A stretch of 64,000 nucleotides of DNA from Sphingobacterium haloxyli (GTDB taxonomy: Bacteria > Bacteroidota > Bacteroidia > Sphingobacteriales > Sphingobacteriaceae). The notes under the pieces are model-generated. The model ran no database searches. It was not told the DNA's origin and worked only from the letters and a program-made list of their open reading frames with translations. This document shows, one piece after another, positions 53,317 to 62,687 of the stretch. The stretch is taken from the NCBI RefSeq assembly GCF_002980525.1, contig NZ_PVBQ01000020.1, positions 1 through 64,000 on the forward strand. The letters are read 5' to 3'. The position numbers and the translations under genes are program-made. Numbering within the stretch: position 1 is the stretch's first letter; each line of letters begins with the position of its first letter.

Positions 53317-56163
53317 TTAGAAAATCTGGTAATTGATACCGATCATACCGCGTTGTGAGTAGTGTTCTAGTTGCTCCAGACGGCGTGCATCTCCGTGATA
53401 ATAACGTAGACCTTCATTGGTAAGGTTATTGATTTCGGCAAAAACGGACAGCTTGTTGTTAAATCTGTAGTTCGCGGATAAGTCCATCGTGAAATTTTTG
53501 CCATACCAACGGTAATTTTCGACGTTGCCCTGTACCAAGGCCAATGCAGCACCTCTATAATTTCCCGCCAAGCGGATCATCAATTTATTGTTTTCATAAA
53601 AAACAGCCGTATTAAAAAGGTGCTTGGACTGATTCGGAAGAACCTCTTCTGTTACTAGGCGTTGGATGTTTCCGTCTTGATCTTCTTCATAACGTGGGAC
53701 TTCCATCTTCGAATCTGTAAACGTATAATTGGCATCGACGCCAAGGCCGCTCCAAAATCCGGGAAGGAAAGAAAGGCGTCTAGAAATACCCACTTCGAAA
53801 CCGGCCAACCAACCATTCTCTGAATTCTCAGGTTGTGTTATACGATGCATAACGCCATCTATTGCTTGAAAAGATTGCGCGGAGTAGATAACATTTTCCA
53901 GCTTCTTGTAGAACAGACCTGCACTAGCTACACCGATATTATCAAAAAAGTATTCCGCCATGAGGTCAAAGTTGTTGGCGAATGTGGGCTTAAGATGGAT
54001 GTTTCCTCTGCTTATCGAGGGTACCGTGCTCAATGGGTTGATACGCTCCGTCGGATTTAAGTCTGAAAAGTTTGCTCGCGCGAATGTCCGGGTATAGGCA
54101 CCACGGATGTTGAAGTTTTCCAACGGTTTGTATTTGACATGCAGCATGGGTAGGAAAGATCCAAAGCTGCTTTTATTGGTGATCGGAGTGATTGTAGCAT
54201 CATCCGCTGTCGCTTTAACTTCATAGCCGTTGTATTTTAAGGCAGTATGTTCATAACGCGCACCACCGACAATATCAAATTTGTCGTCGACTCGCCATTC
54301 AGCCATCGCGTAGCCGGCCCACACGTCTTCGTTACCGTTATAGAACGAGGGTGCTGTATCGGGGTCGTCCTGGTTACGCGCCAGATGATAATATTTTCCT
54401 TCGGTGAGCGCTTGTTCTGTAAAGAGCTGATCCAACTGTTCTAGCGATATCCCGTCGAAAAGGACGTTGCTGTAATCTGTCCCGGTCTCGCGCATGAACC
54501 CGCCGTTGAAGTTATAAGGCGTTGTTCCTAAGTCCGCTACGGTTGTGTTTCCTCCTGTATTGATGTAGATATCCATGGGGGATCCGCGCCGTAAAAATTT
54601 GGTTTTGTACTTGCCGCCAACTTTAACGGCGAGGTCCGGATTTAATTGATATCGCAGGTCTGCTTCGGCAATTTTATCACGTTCAAAACTCGGTGTCTGT
54701 AAGGCGATAAGCTGGTTTAATGTAAGATCGTCCGTTGATATGGGGGAAGCAAATACTGGCTGAAATTTTTGAAATGTGGATCCTGTGTACCCGTTAGGGG
54801 CATCCATATCGAGATAAGCTTTTCCATTGGATGCGACATTGCTGTATTGTGCATCAGTCTTGAAAGTAGCCATCTTATAGGTGTCATTTCCGGGGCCGCC
54901 AGCATAGTCAACCTTCCGGTTCTTCATATCTGTCTCATAGGAGGAAAGTTTCCAGCTTAGCAGTAATTTATCTTCCACGAAACGGTGACTTGCTCCGATT
55001 TCGCCGCCAAATAGTCCGATGCCGGTGATACCCTCTCGACGTCGTTGAGAAAATGATTCTTCACCATATAGAAAGGTGTGTTCTAAAGCGGTTTCCCTAT
55101 CTTGAAAATCGGTTAAAATACCTCGGAAAAAAAGTCTGTGTGCCGGGTTGAAATTGTACTCCATACCTACATTAACACCATAGGTGGTACGTACGCCTTT
55201 ATAGTCGCGTAGCTCGTAATCCTGAATGCTAAAATCATCGAAATTATAACGCGCTTCTATGTTGTCGGTTCCCCAGTTCCGCTTCCAATAGGACCCACCA
55301 ATAATTAACGATAGTTTGTTGTTAAGGAAACGATCACCGTATAAAAGAGATCCACTGTATATCCCTTTTTCGGCTTGGCCATTATAACCGCCGCCAGCTG
55401 AAACCTTCATGATACGAGAAGGGGCTGAAGTGCGCGTAAGAAAATTGATGGATCCGCCGATAGCATCTCCTTCCATATCTGGCGTGATAGCTTTGGCCAC
55501 CTGAACAAATTCGATCATTTCGGACGGAAATATATCCAACGGTGACGAACGTGTACCGGAGGTGTTGTCGGAGGTGCCTTCTGATGTGGGCATCCGGTTC
55601 CCATTGATCAGCGTAGAGTTCCATTGCATCGGCGTACCGCGCACACTCGCGTACCGACCCTCACCGTGGTCGCGTTCGATGGAAACTCCTTGGATCCGCT
55701 GTACAGCTTCGGCTGCATTTCGATCTGGAAGTTTACCGATAACGTCTGAAGCAATAACGTTCATAATGGCGGAGCTTGTCTTCTGGATGTTCAAGGCTTT
55801 TGCTTGTGAATTCGCGAGAGCTCCCTGGACAACAACTTGCTCAATTTCGTTTTCTCCCGAACCTCCTAATTGAATAACTCCCAGATCGACGGTTTTGCCC
55901 TCTTGGATATAAAGCTTTTTTACTAACGGGCTATACCCGATATACGAGAAGGAGAGCTCACATTCCCCGGCCGTAAAACCTGCGAGATTAAACGATCCAT
56001 CTAAGGCAGAGGTGGTGGTTTTACCATCTGAGGTGCGTATGGTAGCTCCTGGAAGATGGCCATTACTATCTTTTAAGATGCCACTAACGCTCCCTCTTTC
56101 CTGCGCATGTGCCGTCAGCATGAACAGGAAGAACAACATGTTTAATACGTAATTTTTTTTCAT
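53317..56163 (-). CDS. TonB-dependent outer-membrane receptor (locus D)
   Basis: This is a 948-residue protein, taking ATG 56163 (MKKNYVLNML); an upstream ATG at 56190 would add nine residues before a good signal peptide. It has a carboxypeptidase-regulatory-like domain (about 25-105), a plug (VIGKLPDRNAAEAVQRIQGV, SVRGTPMQWN) and a barrel. It is a paralogue of the receptor at 9398-12232 (same family, same extended plug). It has no SusD partner. It heads an apparent operon with the tyrosine-phosphatase-like protein and follows an AraC regulator on the same strand. Confidence 0.93.
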   Translation of the reverse strand: MKKNYVLNMLFFLFMLTAHAQERGSVSGILKDSNGHLPGATIRTSDGKTTTSALDGSFNLAGFTAGECELSFSYIGYSPLVKKLYIQEGKTVDLGVIQLGGSGENEIEQVVVQGALANSQAKALNIQKTSSAIMNVIASDVIGKLPDRNAAEAVQRIQGVSIERDHGEGRYASVRGTPMQWNSTLINGNRMPTSEGTSDNTSGTRSSPLDIFPSEMIEFVQVAKAITPDMEGDAIGGSINFLTRTSAPSRIMKVSAGGGYNGQAEKGIYSGSLLYGDRFLNNKLSLIIGGSYWKRNWGTDNIEARYNFDDFSIQDYELRDYKGVRTTYGVNVGMEYNFNPAHRLFFRGILTDFQDRETALEHTFLYGEESFSQRRREGITGIGLFGGEIGASHRFVEDKLLLSWKLSSYETDMKNRKVDYAGGPGNDTYKMATFKTDAQYSNVASNGKAYLDMDAPNGYTGSTFQKFQPVFASPISTDDLTLNQLIALQTPSFERDKIAEADLRYQLNPDLAVKVGGKYKTKFLRRGSPMDIYINTGGNTTVADLGTTPYNFNGGFMRETGTDYSNVLFDGISLEQLDQLFTEQALTEGKYYHLARNQDDPDTAPSFYNGNEDVWAGYAMAEWRVDDKFDIVGGARYEHTALKYNGYEVKATADDATITPITNKSSFGSFLPMLHVKYKPLENFNIRGAYTRTFARANFSDLNPTERINPLSTVPSISRGNIHLKPTFANNFDLMAEYFFDNIGVASAGLFYKKLENVIYSAQSFQAIDGVMHRITQPENSENGWLAGFEVGISRRLSFLPGFWSGLGVDANYTFTDSKMEVPRYEEDQDGNIQRLVTEEVLPNQSKHLFNTAVFYENNKLMIRLAGNYRGAALALVQGNVENYRWYGKNFTMDLSANYRFNNKLSVFAEINNLTNEGLRYYHGDARRLEQLEHYSQRGMIGINYQIF

Positions 56164-56304
56164 CTTTTTTTTGCTAAAAACTGTCAGCAAAAAGAAGGAA
56201 TTTGATGCTAGTGGTCGACCAAACTAATTAGGACGCACGTCCGTTGGTGTAAGCACCTCTGTAAGTAGTTGGTTGTCATTCACTTGGGTTTGTTTAAGTT
56301 ATTG

Positions 56305-57390
56305 TTAACTTTTTATTGCTTTTAGGCTATGCTGGTGATGTTTCAGATATTCACTCGGAGATAGTCCGAGTTCCTGCTTAAAATATTTGTTAAAAGTGGA
56401 CTTTGACTGAAAGCCGGATTCGTAAGCTAGTGCAAGAATGGTCTTGTTTTCTCCAATTATTTGATCGATGTGGTCTAAAAAATAATGTATACGTAGGGTA
56501 TTAATATACTGGTAAAAATTTGTCTGCATCCCGTAGTTGAATACGATGGATAGCTCATGGTTGGATATGTCGAGACGGTTCGCTAGGTCGGCAGAGGCGA
56601 GATCCGCATCTAAAAATAGATTTTCTTTCCTCATCAGAGATGCTATCTCTGCTTTTTTATTTTCTAGATAGACGTTGTCGATGCTATTCTTTTGATATTT
56701 GACTGTCGACTTCGCCGGCGTGGAGGACGGATCTTCCATATTACGGGGGCGGTAATCACGTATAATCTTAAAATAGATAACTAGGCCCAGGATGATGGTC
56801 GTAGATGATAATCCTGTGTAAAGAAAGAAATGTGTCGCTGATAGATTAAAAAAGGAAAGCAGGAACAGCGTGCTTAGAAAGACTTTGTGGATAATAAAGG
56901 ATATGCCTAACTGCGTATTGGGGTGCTGCATAGCGCGTTGTAGCGTATGACGATAGGTGTAAAGTAAGTAGCTGTCAAAAGCTAAACTGCTGAAGAGAAC
57001 TACATCCCTGAAATGTTGTGTAATAGTTTGAGGGGCACCGATATGCATACCGTAGGGACGAGCAATTAGGTAGTAGATAAATAGCAGCAGAGAAAACAAC
57101 AGTGGAATGGAGGCAATAAGTAAAGTTCTCCAGCTGGAGCTTCTTCCTGAAAGGGAGTTTTTTAGATACAAAGAGGAAAAAGGCGCAATACAGACCGTAG
57201 ATGAAAAGCTGAAAAGTAAATCTTCCTCAAGGCCCATCACGATAACAAATAGCTTGGAAAGTAATCCTATAACGCCACCCGCAAGCATAATGATTAAGAT
57301 TCTACTATTTTCTTCTTTCCATATCAGTTTCCAGATTGCGATGACACTGATGACAAGTTGGCTAATCAAAAACAATAAAAATGGTACCAT
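56305..57390 (-). CDS. AraC-family regulator with membrane sensor part
   Basis: This 361-residue protein has six or seven hydrophobic segments in its first 215 residues and then a linker and an AraC HTH domain (about 255-355, LDISNHELSIVF and ILALAYESGFQSKSTFNKYF, in part). This membrane-bound type is common in Bacteroidota. It lies upstream of the locus D receptor on the same strand with about 140 bases between and probably controls it. Confidence 0.88.
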   Translation of the reverse strand: MVPFLLFLISQLVISVIAIWKLIWKEENSRILIIMLAGGVIGLLSKLFVIVMGLEEDLLFSFSSTVCIAPFSSLYLKNSLSGRSSSWRTLLIASIPLLFSLLLFIYYLIARPYGMHIGAPQTITQHFRDVVLFSSLAFDSYLLYTYRHTLQRAMQHPNTQLGISFIIHKVFLSTLFLLSFFNLSATHFFLYTGLSSTTIILGLVIYFKIIRDYRPRNMEDPSSTPAKSTVKYQKNSIDNVYLENKKAEIASLMRKENLFLDADLASADLANRLDISNHELSIVFNYGMQTNFYQYINTLRIHYFLDHIDQIIGENKTILALAYESGFQSKSTFNKYFKQELGLSPSEYLKHHQHSLKAIKS

Positions 57391-57521
57391 ACTGCAATAG
57401 TAAGTATCTATTGTTATGTTATGGAGAATTTTAGGTTAATTTAGGTTCTTGAAACCTTTTTGCTTTATCTCCGTTCATTTAATGTGATAGATAGTATAAG
57501 CTGTTATAATTAAGGAACGGT

Positions 57522-57818
57522 ATGATGGAGAAAAACAGTTTGTTGCTCAACGAAGCGAATGTGCTACTGGATTTGTTGGCAAGGAGATATAACTATAAAG
57601 AAAAAACCTATGGTATTGCCGATCTGTCAGAATTCAAAGATAAAGTGTTAAACATTTCTTGGAATGATGAGAATCGTGATTACGCAGGGGAGCTTATTTA
57701 TGTTTTTGTAGATGAGGGTATTGTCATAAATCTCGATAACCGCATATTTCTGCATGTTGACGAGAGGTTTGCTGCCCTGAAAGACTACTTTGAGCGAATA
57801 AATAAAGTTTCCGCGTAG
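57522..57818 (+). CDS. Small hypothetical protein
   Basis: This is a 98-residue acidic protein, ATG 57522 or the next Met one codon later. It is predicted alpha/beta with no recognised motif and no signal peptide. It stands alone between the divergent AraC gene and the TspO fragment. Function unknown. Confidence 0.55.
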   Translation: MMEKNSLLLNEANVLLDLLARRYNYKEKTYGIADLSEFKDKVLNISWNDENRDYAGELIYVFVDEGIVINLDNRIFLHVDERFAALKDYFERINKVSA

Positions 57819-57821
57819 TTC

Positions 57822-57932
57822 ATGTTTGGCCTAAATTTTTGCCGTGCGCTTCCCATAGTCAACGGCTTTGCTTTAGTCTTTACCATTTTTCTCAATTATT
57901 ATCTCTACGGAGTCAATGATCTCGAGTTGTAA
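57822..57932 (+). pseudogene. Fragment of a TspO-like gene
   Basis: A 36-codon frame encodes LPIVNGFALVFTIFLNYY in its middle. This closely follows residues 5-22 of the intact TspO-like protein at 59214 (LPIANGLALILTIFVNYY). The nucleotide sequences are also similar over about 60 bases. The frame diverges after that and ends at TAA 57932. It is best read as the remains of a duplicated or displaced copy. Confidence 0.7.
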
Positions 57933-57933
57933 T

Positions 57934-57971
57934 AATTTCCGCACAACTTCACGGGCTCCTGTATACTTTTG
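57934..57971 (+). promoter_or_regulatory. 38-base promoter-like element, copy 2
   Basis: It shares 33 of 38 bases with 9325-9362, including GTATACTTTTG with its -7-type box at 57964-57971. It starts two bases after the TspO fragment and could drive the frameshifted old yellow enzyme gene, 110 bases downstream. Confidence 0.6.
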
Positions 57972-58080
57972 ATTACAAATTTATGACTTGCTTTATACAT
58001 TCCTGCTTGCTAAAGAGCCTCTTTGTGAGTAACTTCGGGTGGTCGTCAGATTATAAAAATATTGTTCAAATAAGCATAAT

Positions 58081-59146
58081 ATGTCTAAACTATTCAGCCC
58101 GCTATCGATAAAAGGGGTTACCTTAAAAAAACAGAATCGTCGTCTCACCGATGTGTCAATATTCCGCCGTGGACGGCTTTGCTAATGACTGGCATTTAGT
58201 ACATCTTGGTAGCTTCGCCGTCGGTGGAGCAGCCCTGCTTTTAGTAGAAGCAACGGGTGTTTCGCCCGAGGCTCGGATATCAGCATCCGATCTGGGGTTG
58301 TGGAAAGACGAACAGATAGAAAAGCTCGCACAAATCAACAAGTTTATAAAACAGCAAGGGGCCGTTCCAGGCATCCAGTTGGCGCATGCAGGTCGGAAAG
58401 CCAGTACGATGGTTCCGTGGGAGGGTCGCGATGAGGTGAGGCCGGAGAAAGGTGGTTGGCAGACCGTCGCTCCCTCAGCGATACCGTATGCTGATAATTA
58501 CCCGAAACCCTTAGCGTTGGACGCGGATGGTATTCAAAAGGTAATTGCTGATTTTACAGCTGCGACCGAGCGTGCATTAATGGCAGGATTTGATGTCATT
58601 GAAATCCATGCATCGCATGGCTACCTCCTACATCAGTTTCTCTCGCCTTTGAGCAATCACCGTAGCGATGCGTATGGTGGTAGTTTTGAAAACCGGATAC
58701 GGTTGTTACTCGAGGTACTGGATGGTGTACAGTCGGTTTTACCGCATGAAAAGCCGCTATTTGTACGTATGCCGGGCTCGGATTGGGCAGAAGGTGGATG
58801 GACGCCCGATGATGCCTCGGCAGTCGCTAGAATCTTAAAAGACAAGGGTGTAGACGTGATGGATGTGACCAGTGGCGGTGTGGTAAACTATCAGAAGATA
58901 AATGTTGGACCGGCTTATCAAACACCTTTTGCAGCAAAAGTAAAAAGGGAAACGGGCGCACTGACGTCTACCGCTGGATTGATTACGAATGCGGTACAGG
59001 CAGAATCTATCTTAGTCAATGAGGAAGCTGATTTAATTATGGTCGCTCGGGAGTTGTTAAGAGATCCTCACTTTCCGCTGAGAGCAGCCCGTGATTTGAA
59101 AGTAAATATCGACTGGCCGGCGCAGTATGAACGGGCGAAATGGTAG
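58081..59146 (+). pseudogene. Old-yellow-enzyme NADPH dehydrogenase (YqjM-like), frameshifted
   Basis: ATG 58081 opens MSKLFSPLSIKGVTLK, the normal start of the family, and the matching continuation SPMCQYSAVDG is present but in the next frame. The A-tract at 58125-58131 has seven A. With six, the reading would run on as TLKNRIVVSPMCQY into the rest of the gene. Downstream of the tract the protein is complete: EIHASHGYLLHQFLSP with the flavin-ligand histidines, and the C-terminal SGG and ARELLRDPHF. YqjM-type enzymes reduce activated double bonds with FMN and NADPH. The frameshift may be real, a homopolymer sequencing error, or corrected by transcriptional slippage. Confidence 0.82.
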
Positions 59147-59213
59147 TTGAGAAATTGCAAACAAAATTAGATTATCGTGGTTTTTATATTTAATAAACCT
59201 TTAAACTAATTGT

Positions 59214-59999
59214 ATGAAAACTACGCTTCCGATAGCCAATGGCCTCGCTTTAATCCTTACCATTTTTGTCAATTATTATGCTAATACAGGAATCTTTGAT
59301 GGTAACACCATGGGGACCGTGTCGGATCGATACAGCAATTTTTTCACGCCGGCCGGATACGCATTTTCGATCTGGGGGCTTATTTATATAGGGCTTTTGG
59401 GTTTCGCTGGCTATACGGGGCGCAGTCTTTTTACGAAGAAAGAGCCGGATCCTATTCTGTTCAAAATAGGGTGGCTTTTTGTGCTGAGTTGCCTAGCCAA
59501 TGTACTCTGGATTGTCGCATGGTTAAATGATTATATAGGACTTTCGGTAATCATTATGGTTGTGCTACTCGTGTGTCTTCTGCGGATTATAGCGGCTACA
59601 CGAATGGAATTGGACCATCATCCGTTTAAAATATATCTCTTTGTGTTCTGGCCGTTCGCACTGTACGCGGGCTGGATATCTGTTGCGCTGATTGCGAATA
59701 CGGCTGCTTGGCTCACAAAGATAAACTGGGATGGCTGGGGCATTTCGGCGGTGACATGGACGATCATTATGATAGCCGTTGCGGGCTTAGTAAACATTTT
59801 TATGATCGTAACGCGCAATCTTCGCGAATATGGCTTAGTTGGTATCTGGGCCCTGATCGCGATTTCCGTGGCTAATAATACAGCTGATGGGAGTAGCACC
59901 GTGGTCTATGCGTGTTATATTGTAGCACTTGCTATCCTTATTTTTATTGTACGCAACGCCCTGAAAAACCGTAGGCTTTCCAGGGGTGCGCTTCACTGA
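59214..59999 (+). CDS. TspO/MBR-like tryptophan-rich membrane protein
   Basis: This 261-residue membrane protein has about seven hydrophobic helices and the family-like segment FFTPAGYAFSIWGLIYIGLL (about 43-62), with many Trp residues (FWPFALYAGWIS, AVTWTII). It is longer than classical five-helix TspO and fits the longer Bacteroidota tryptophan-rich sensory type. The role of such proteins (tetrapyrrole or stress related) is not settled. A truncated copy of its start lies at 57822. Confidence 0.75.
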   Translation: MKTTLPIANGLALILTIFVNYYANTGIFDGNTMGTVSDRYSNFFTPAGYAFSIWGLIYIGLLGFAGYTGRSLFTKKEPDPILFKIGWLFVLSCLANVLWIVAWLNDYIGLSVIIMVVLLVCLLRIIAATRMELDHHPFKIYLFVFWPFALYAGWISVALIANTAAWLTKINWDGWGISAVTWTIIMIAVAGLVNIFMIVTRNLREYGLVGIWALIAISVANNTADGSSTVVYACYIVALAILIFIVRNALKNRRLSRGALH

Positions 60000-60063
60000 T
60001 TCTACACTTATTGCTGTAAGGATCGGGGTTTGCGTCTGTGGTATCGCGCTGAAGTTCAATTTC

Positions 60064-61287
60064 TTATTCCAACTTAAATTCGTCCTTCAATATACCGTTC
60101 AAGTCAAATGCTTTGTATGTAAGCGAATCGTCATCAACGGTGATAATTTGATACATCTGGGTGTCGACGTAGGAGACGTCCATCCATCTTTCGGAATCGC
60201 TTTTATACATTTTCGGACCAGCTACTGATAGCACATAGACGGGACTGTCTTCTTGTTTTCCCTTTCCTCGGGCATAAGTATGATCGTGTCCTTGGAGAAC
60301 AAGATCTACGCCGTATTTATCGAATAGTGGTTCGAAGCGCTGCTTAAGTACGGCATTGTCCCGGTTTTTTGCTGTGGAATAGATAGGATGGTGCATCGTA
60401 ACAATTGTCCAGCGTCGTGTATTGTTTTTTAGGAGTTGTTCTAACCACTTTGCTTGATTCTCGCGGGCCGCTGCATCGTGCAGGATTACCTGGCTATTCA
60501 ATGAAATGATACGTACTTGCTGATAATCGACATAGTATACCGATGCCTGCTGTCCTTCGGGGCCGTTTTTCGGCAAGAGAAATTGCGCTGGCCAATGGGG
60601 GTCGAGCACTGGTTTTTCGATCTTATCATTCCATGAATGATCATGATTTCCGGGGGTAGGCACTGCAGGGATCATGCCGTGGATAAATCCTGCTCCTTGA
60701 TGCCATTCGCCCCACTCGCGGTCTGTATTAGCGCGATTGATGAGATCGCCGGCGTGCAAGATAAACCGTGCGTCCGGCGCATGTTGGAAAGCTTTACGTA
60801 TAGCGCGTGACCATCTTGATTTCAGGTCGTTCTGCGCGTCACCGAGATAGATGAAAGAAAAAGATGATGAAGCCTCAGGATCCTCCGCGGTACGGAACTG
60901 CAGCCATTCGCTCCAGTGAGTACCGTCACCCACGCGGTAGGTATAGGCCGTGCCCGGATGCAGGTCTTCAAAGACCACTTGATGATAATTGTCCTGCCTT
61001 GGAGCGGGATCTACAACTTGTAAACGGTGTAGGGCAGCAGGTACTTGTTTCACTCCTTTTTCCATATCCGCGGTGCTTTCTTCTGCTTTAATCTGTGCGT
61101 AACCTTTGGAAACGGAGGAGTCGGTACGCCAGGAAATAGCTTGTCTTGTCGAAGGTTGTGCGGTAATAGATAGTGTAATTCTGTCGGGATAAACGGTTGG
61201 AAGATATTCCTGCGCGCTGGATTGCCATATCGCCATGCAAACGATAATAAGGAGGGAGAGGGATTTTTTAATGTGGATGAACGTCAT
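60064..61287 (-). CDS. Secreted purple-acid-phosphatase-like metallophosphoesterase (locus E)
   Basis: This 407-residue protein has a signal peptide (cleavage after SSAQ), a fibronectin-like N-terminal domain (about 28-130) and a calcineurin-type domain with GDAQND, HAGDLIN, PGNHDHS, MHHPIYS and GHDHTYARG. It is a paralogue of the enzyme at 15474-16730. It probably hydrolyses phosphate esters in the periplasm or outside. It lies 19 bases downstream of the PqaA-like gene on the same strand, so the two and the SusD-like gene form an operon. Confidence 0.9.
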   Translation of the reverse strand: MTFIHIKKSLSLLIIVCMAIWQSSAQEYLPTVYPDRITLSITAQPSTRQAISWRTDSSVSKGYAQIKAEESTADMEKGVKQVPAALHRLQVVDPAPRQDNYHQVVFEDLHPGTAYTYRVGDGTHWSEWLQFRTAEDPEASSSFSFIYLGDAQNDLKSRWSRAIRKAFQHAPDARFILHAGDLINRANTDREWGEWHQGAGFIHGMIPAVPTPGNHDHSWNDKIEKPVLDPHWPAQFLLPKNGPEGQQASVYYVDYQQVRIISLNSQVILHDAAARENQAKWLEQLLKNNTRRWTIVTMHHPIYSTAKNRDNAVLKQRFEPLFDKYGVDLVLQGHDHTYARGKGKQEDSPVYVLSVAGPKMYKSDSERWMDVSYVDTQMYQIITVDDDSLTYKAFDLNGILKDEFKLE

Positions 61288-61306
61288 GGTTGTTTTTTTA
61301 GATGAA

Positions 61307-62686
61307 TTATAAAAGTCCTTTGTTGTCGAATAAAAACACGCGTGTGCTCTGTGAATAAGTGTTGCCTGTCGGTGTTCGGTAAACTTTGTCTACATAGTAT
61401 GCGCGATACCCTTCTTTGGGCCATTTTAGTTTTACGCGCTGCATGGTAGCCGATTTCTTTCTTAGTGGGACGGGGTTCCAGGTTGCCGTCCTGAAATCTC
61501 TATCAGCAGATGAGGCTTCCCATAGAACGATATCTTCTAAAGTGTGGGGATTGGTGTTCAGACTGATTATGGATTGCCTTGCTTTATGGATCAGATTCCA
61601 GAACGTCGGCGGATGTCCTGTTTTGGAGACGACCTGCCCTACAAAGGCGCTAAGTGCATGTGTCGCCTGTACGCCGTCGCCGAGATCGTGTCCTGCGTTT
61701 GGCACATAGTGCAACTGGTTGACTCCGGGAATGCTGTCTAAATAGTTTTTGACGTTATCTACCACCCAATAGGGATCGTTGGTGCCCATCAACAAGATTT
61801 TAGGCATGTTCAATGCATGACGGTAGGCATAGGGATCTATCATGGTAATAAGATCTTTTCCTTTTTTTGAGGCAGCTTGCTGCGGGATTCCTAAGGCTAC
61901 ATAATCTCGAATTTCTGGACTATAGGTTCCCCAGGTGTCGATCTGATACTGGAGGCTCACGGGCATATGGAGCACATCAATCACCATGGGAGCAATAGCA
62001 GCCACACGATCGTCCACGGCAGCCGTGAGCCAGGTTGTCCAGCCTCTTTTGGAGAGGCCTGTGACAACATAGTCGTGTATATCGACCTGGCGATGCTGAA
62101 GGAAGGCCTGTGTCGCGTCCATGGCTCGCACAGCACTTTTCACCATGGGAAACAGTAAGGGCCATGAATAGTCTCCGTCCAACTGGAACTGGTGTAGGGT
62201 CATGGAGATCAGTTCGTCCTCCTTTTTTCCGCCGAAAAGTGGTTGGTTGGGTGTTTGCCTAAGTACAGCTGCGACAGTTCCCTGTTCTATAGCGACAGTT
62301 TTTGCCGCACGCAGGTGTCGGTCTTCGTTGCTCGTATGGAGTCGCGGCATACCTTGCTCATCGATAGCACCTCCGGCTATATAGAGCAGCGCAGTAGGGC
62401 TCTTGACGTTACGGGGAACGATTACTGTGAGCTGATGGTTCCACTTTATTGTCCGCCAAGATTGGGACGTTAGCAATAGTTTATAAGACACGATATCGTC
62501 TGTTACCATCGAATCACGTACTTCCCAGCGATAGGTCGTATCTGGGTGGTTGACATAGGTAGCGAGCGCATTGGCAGGGGCTGTTGTCTGGCTACATACC
62601 GACGATGATATCATCATGGCGATGACGGACAGGAAGATGTCCATCATCGGATTTCGTAGCAATTGGTTCGATTGTTTACTATGCAT
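61307..62686 (-). CDS. PhoPQ-activated pathogenicity-related (PqaA)-like hydrolase
   Basis: The product has 459 residues from ATG 62686, or 446 from ATG 62647, which begins nearer the signal peptide (MMDIFLSVIAMMISSSVCSQ). The PqaA-family pattern is seen: TALLYIAGG, a nucleophile-elbow-like VTGLSKRGWTTW around the middle (GLSKRG), MVIDVLHM, and LLMGTNDPYWVVDN with a late histidine in VPNAGHDL. The fold is an alpha/beta hydrolase. The biochemical activity of the family is not well defined. It starts one base after the SusD-like stop codon if 62686 is used. Confidence 0.85.
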   Translation of the reverse strand: MHSKQSNQLLRNPMMDIFLSVIAMMISSSVCSQTTAPANALATYVNHPDTTYRWEVRDSMVTDDIVSYKLLLTSQSWRTIKWNHQLTVIVPRNVKSPTALLYIAGGAIDEQGMPRLHTSNEDRHLRAAKTVAIEQGTVAAVLRQTPNQPLFGGKKEDELISMTLHQFQLDGDYSWPLLFPMVKSAVRAMDATQAFLQHRQVDIHDYVVTGLSKRGWTTWLTAAVDDRVAAIAPMVIDVLHMPVSLQYQIDTWGTYSPEIRDYVALGIPQQAASKKGKDLITMIDPYAYRHALNMPKILLMGTNDPYWVVDNVKNYLDSIPGVNQLHYVPNAGHDLGDGVQATHALSAFVGQVVSKTGHPPTFWNLIHKARQSIISLNTNPHTLEDIVLWEASSADRDFRTATWNPVPLRKKSATMQRVKLKWPKEGYRAYYVDKVYRTPTGNTYSQSTRVFLFDNKGLL

Positions 62687-62687
62687 G

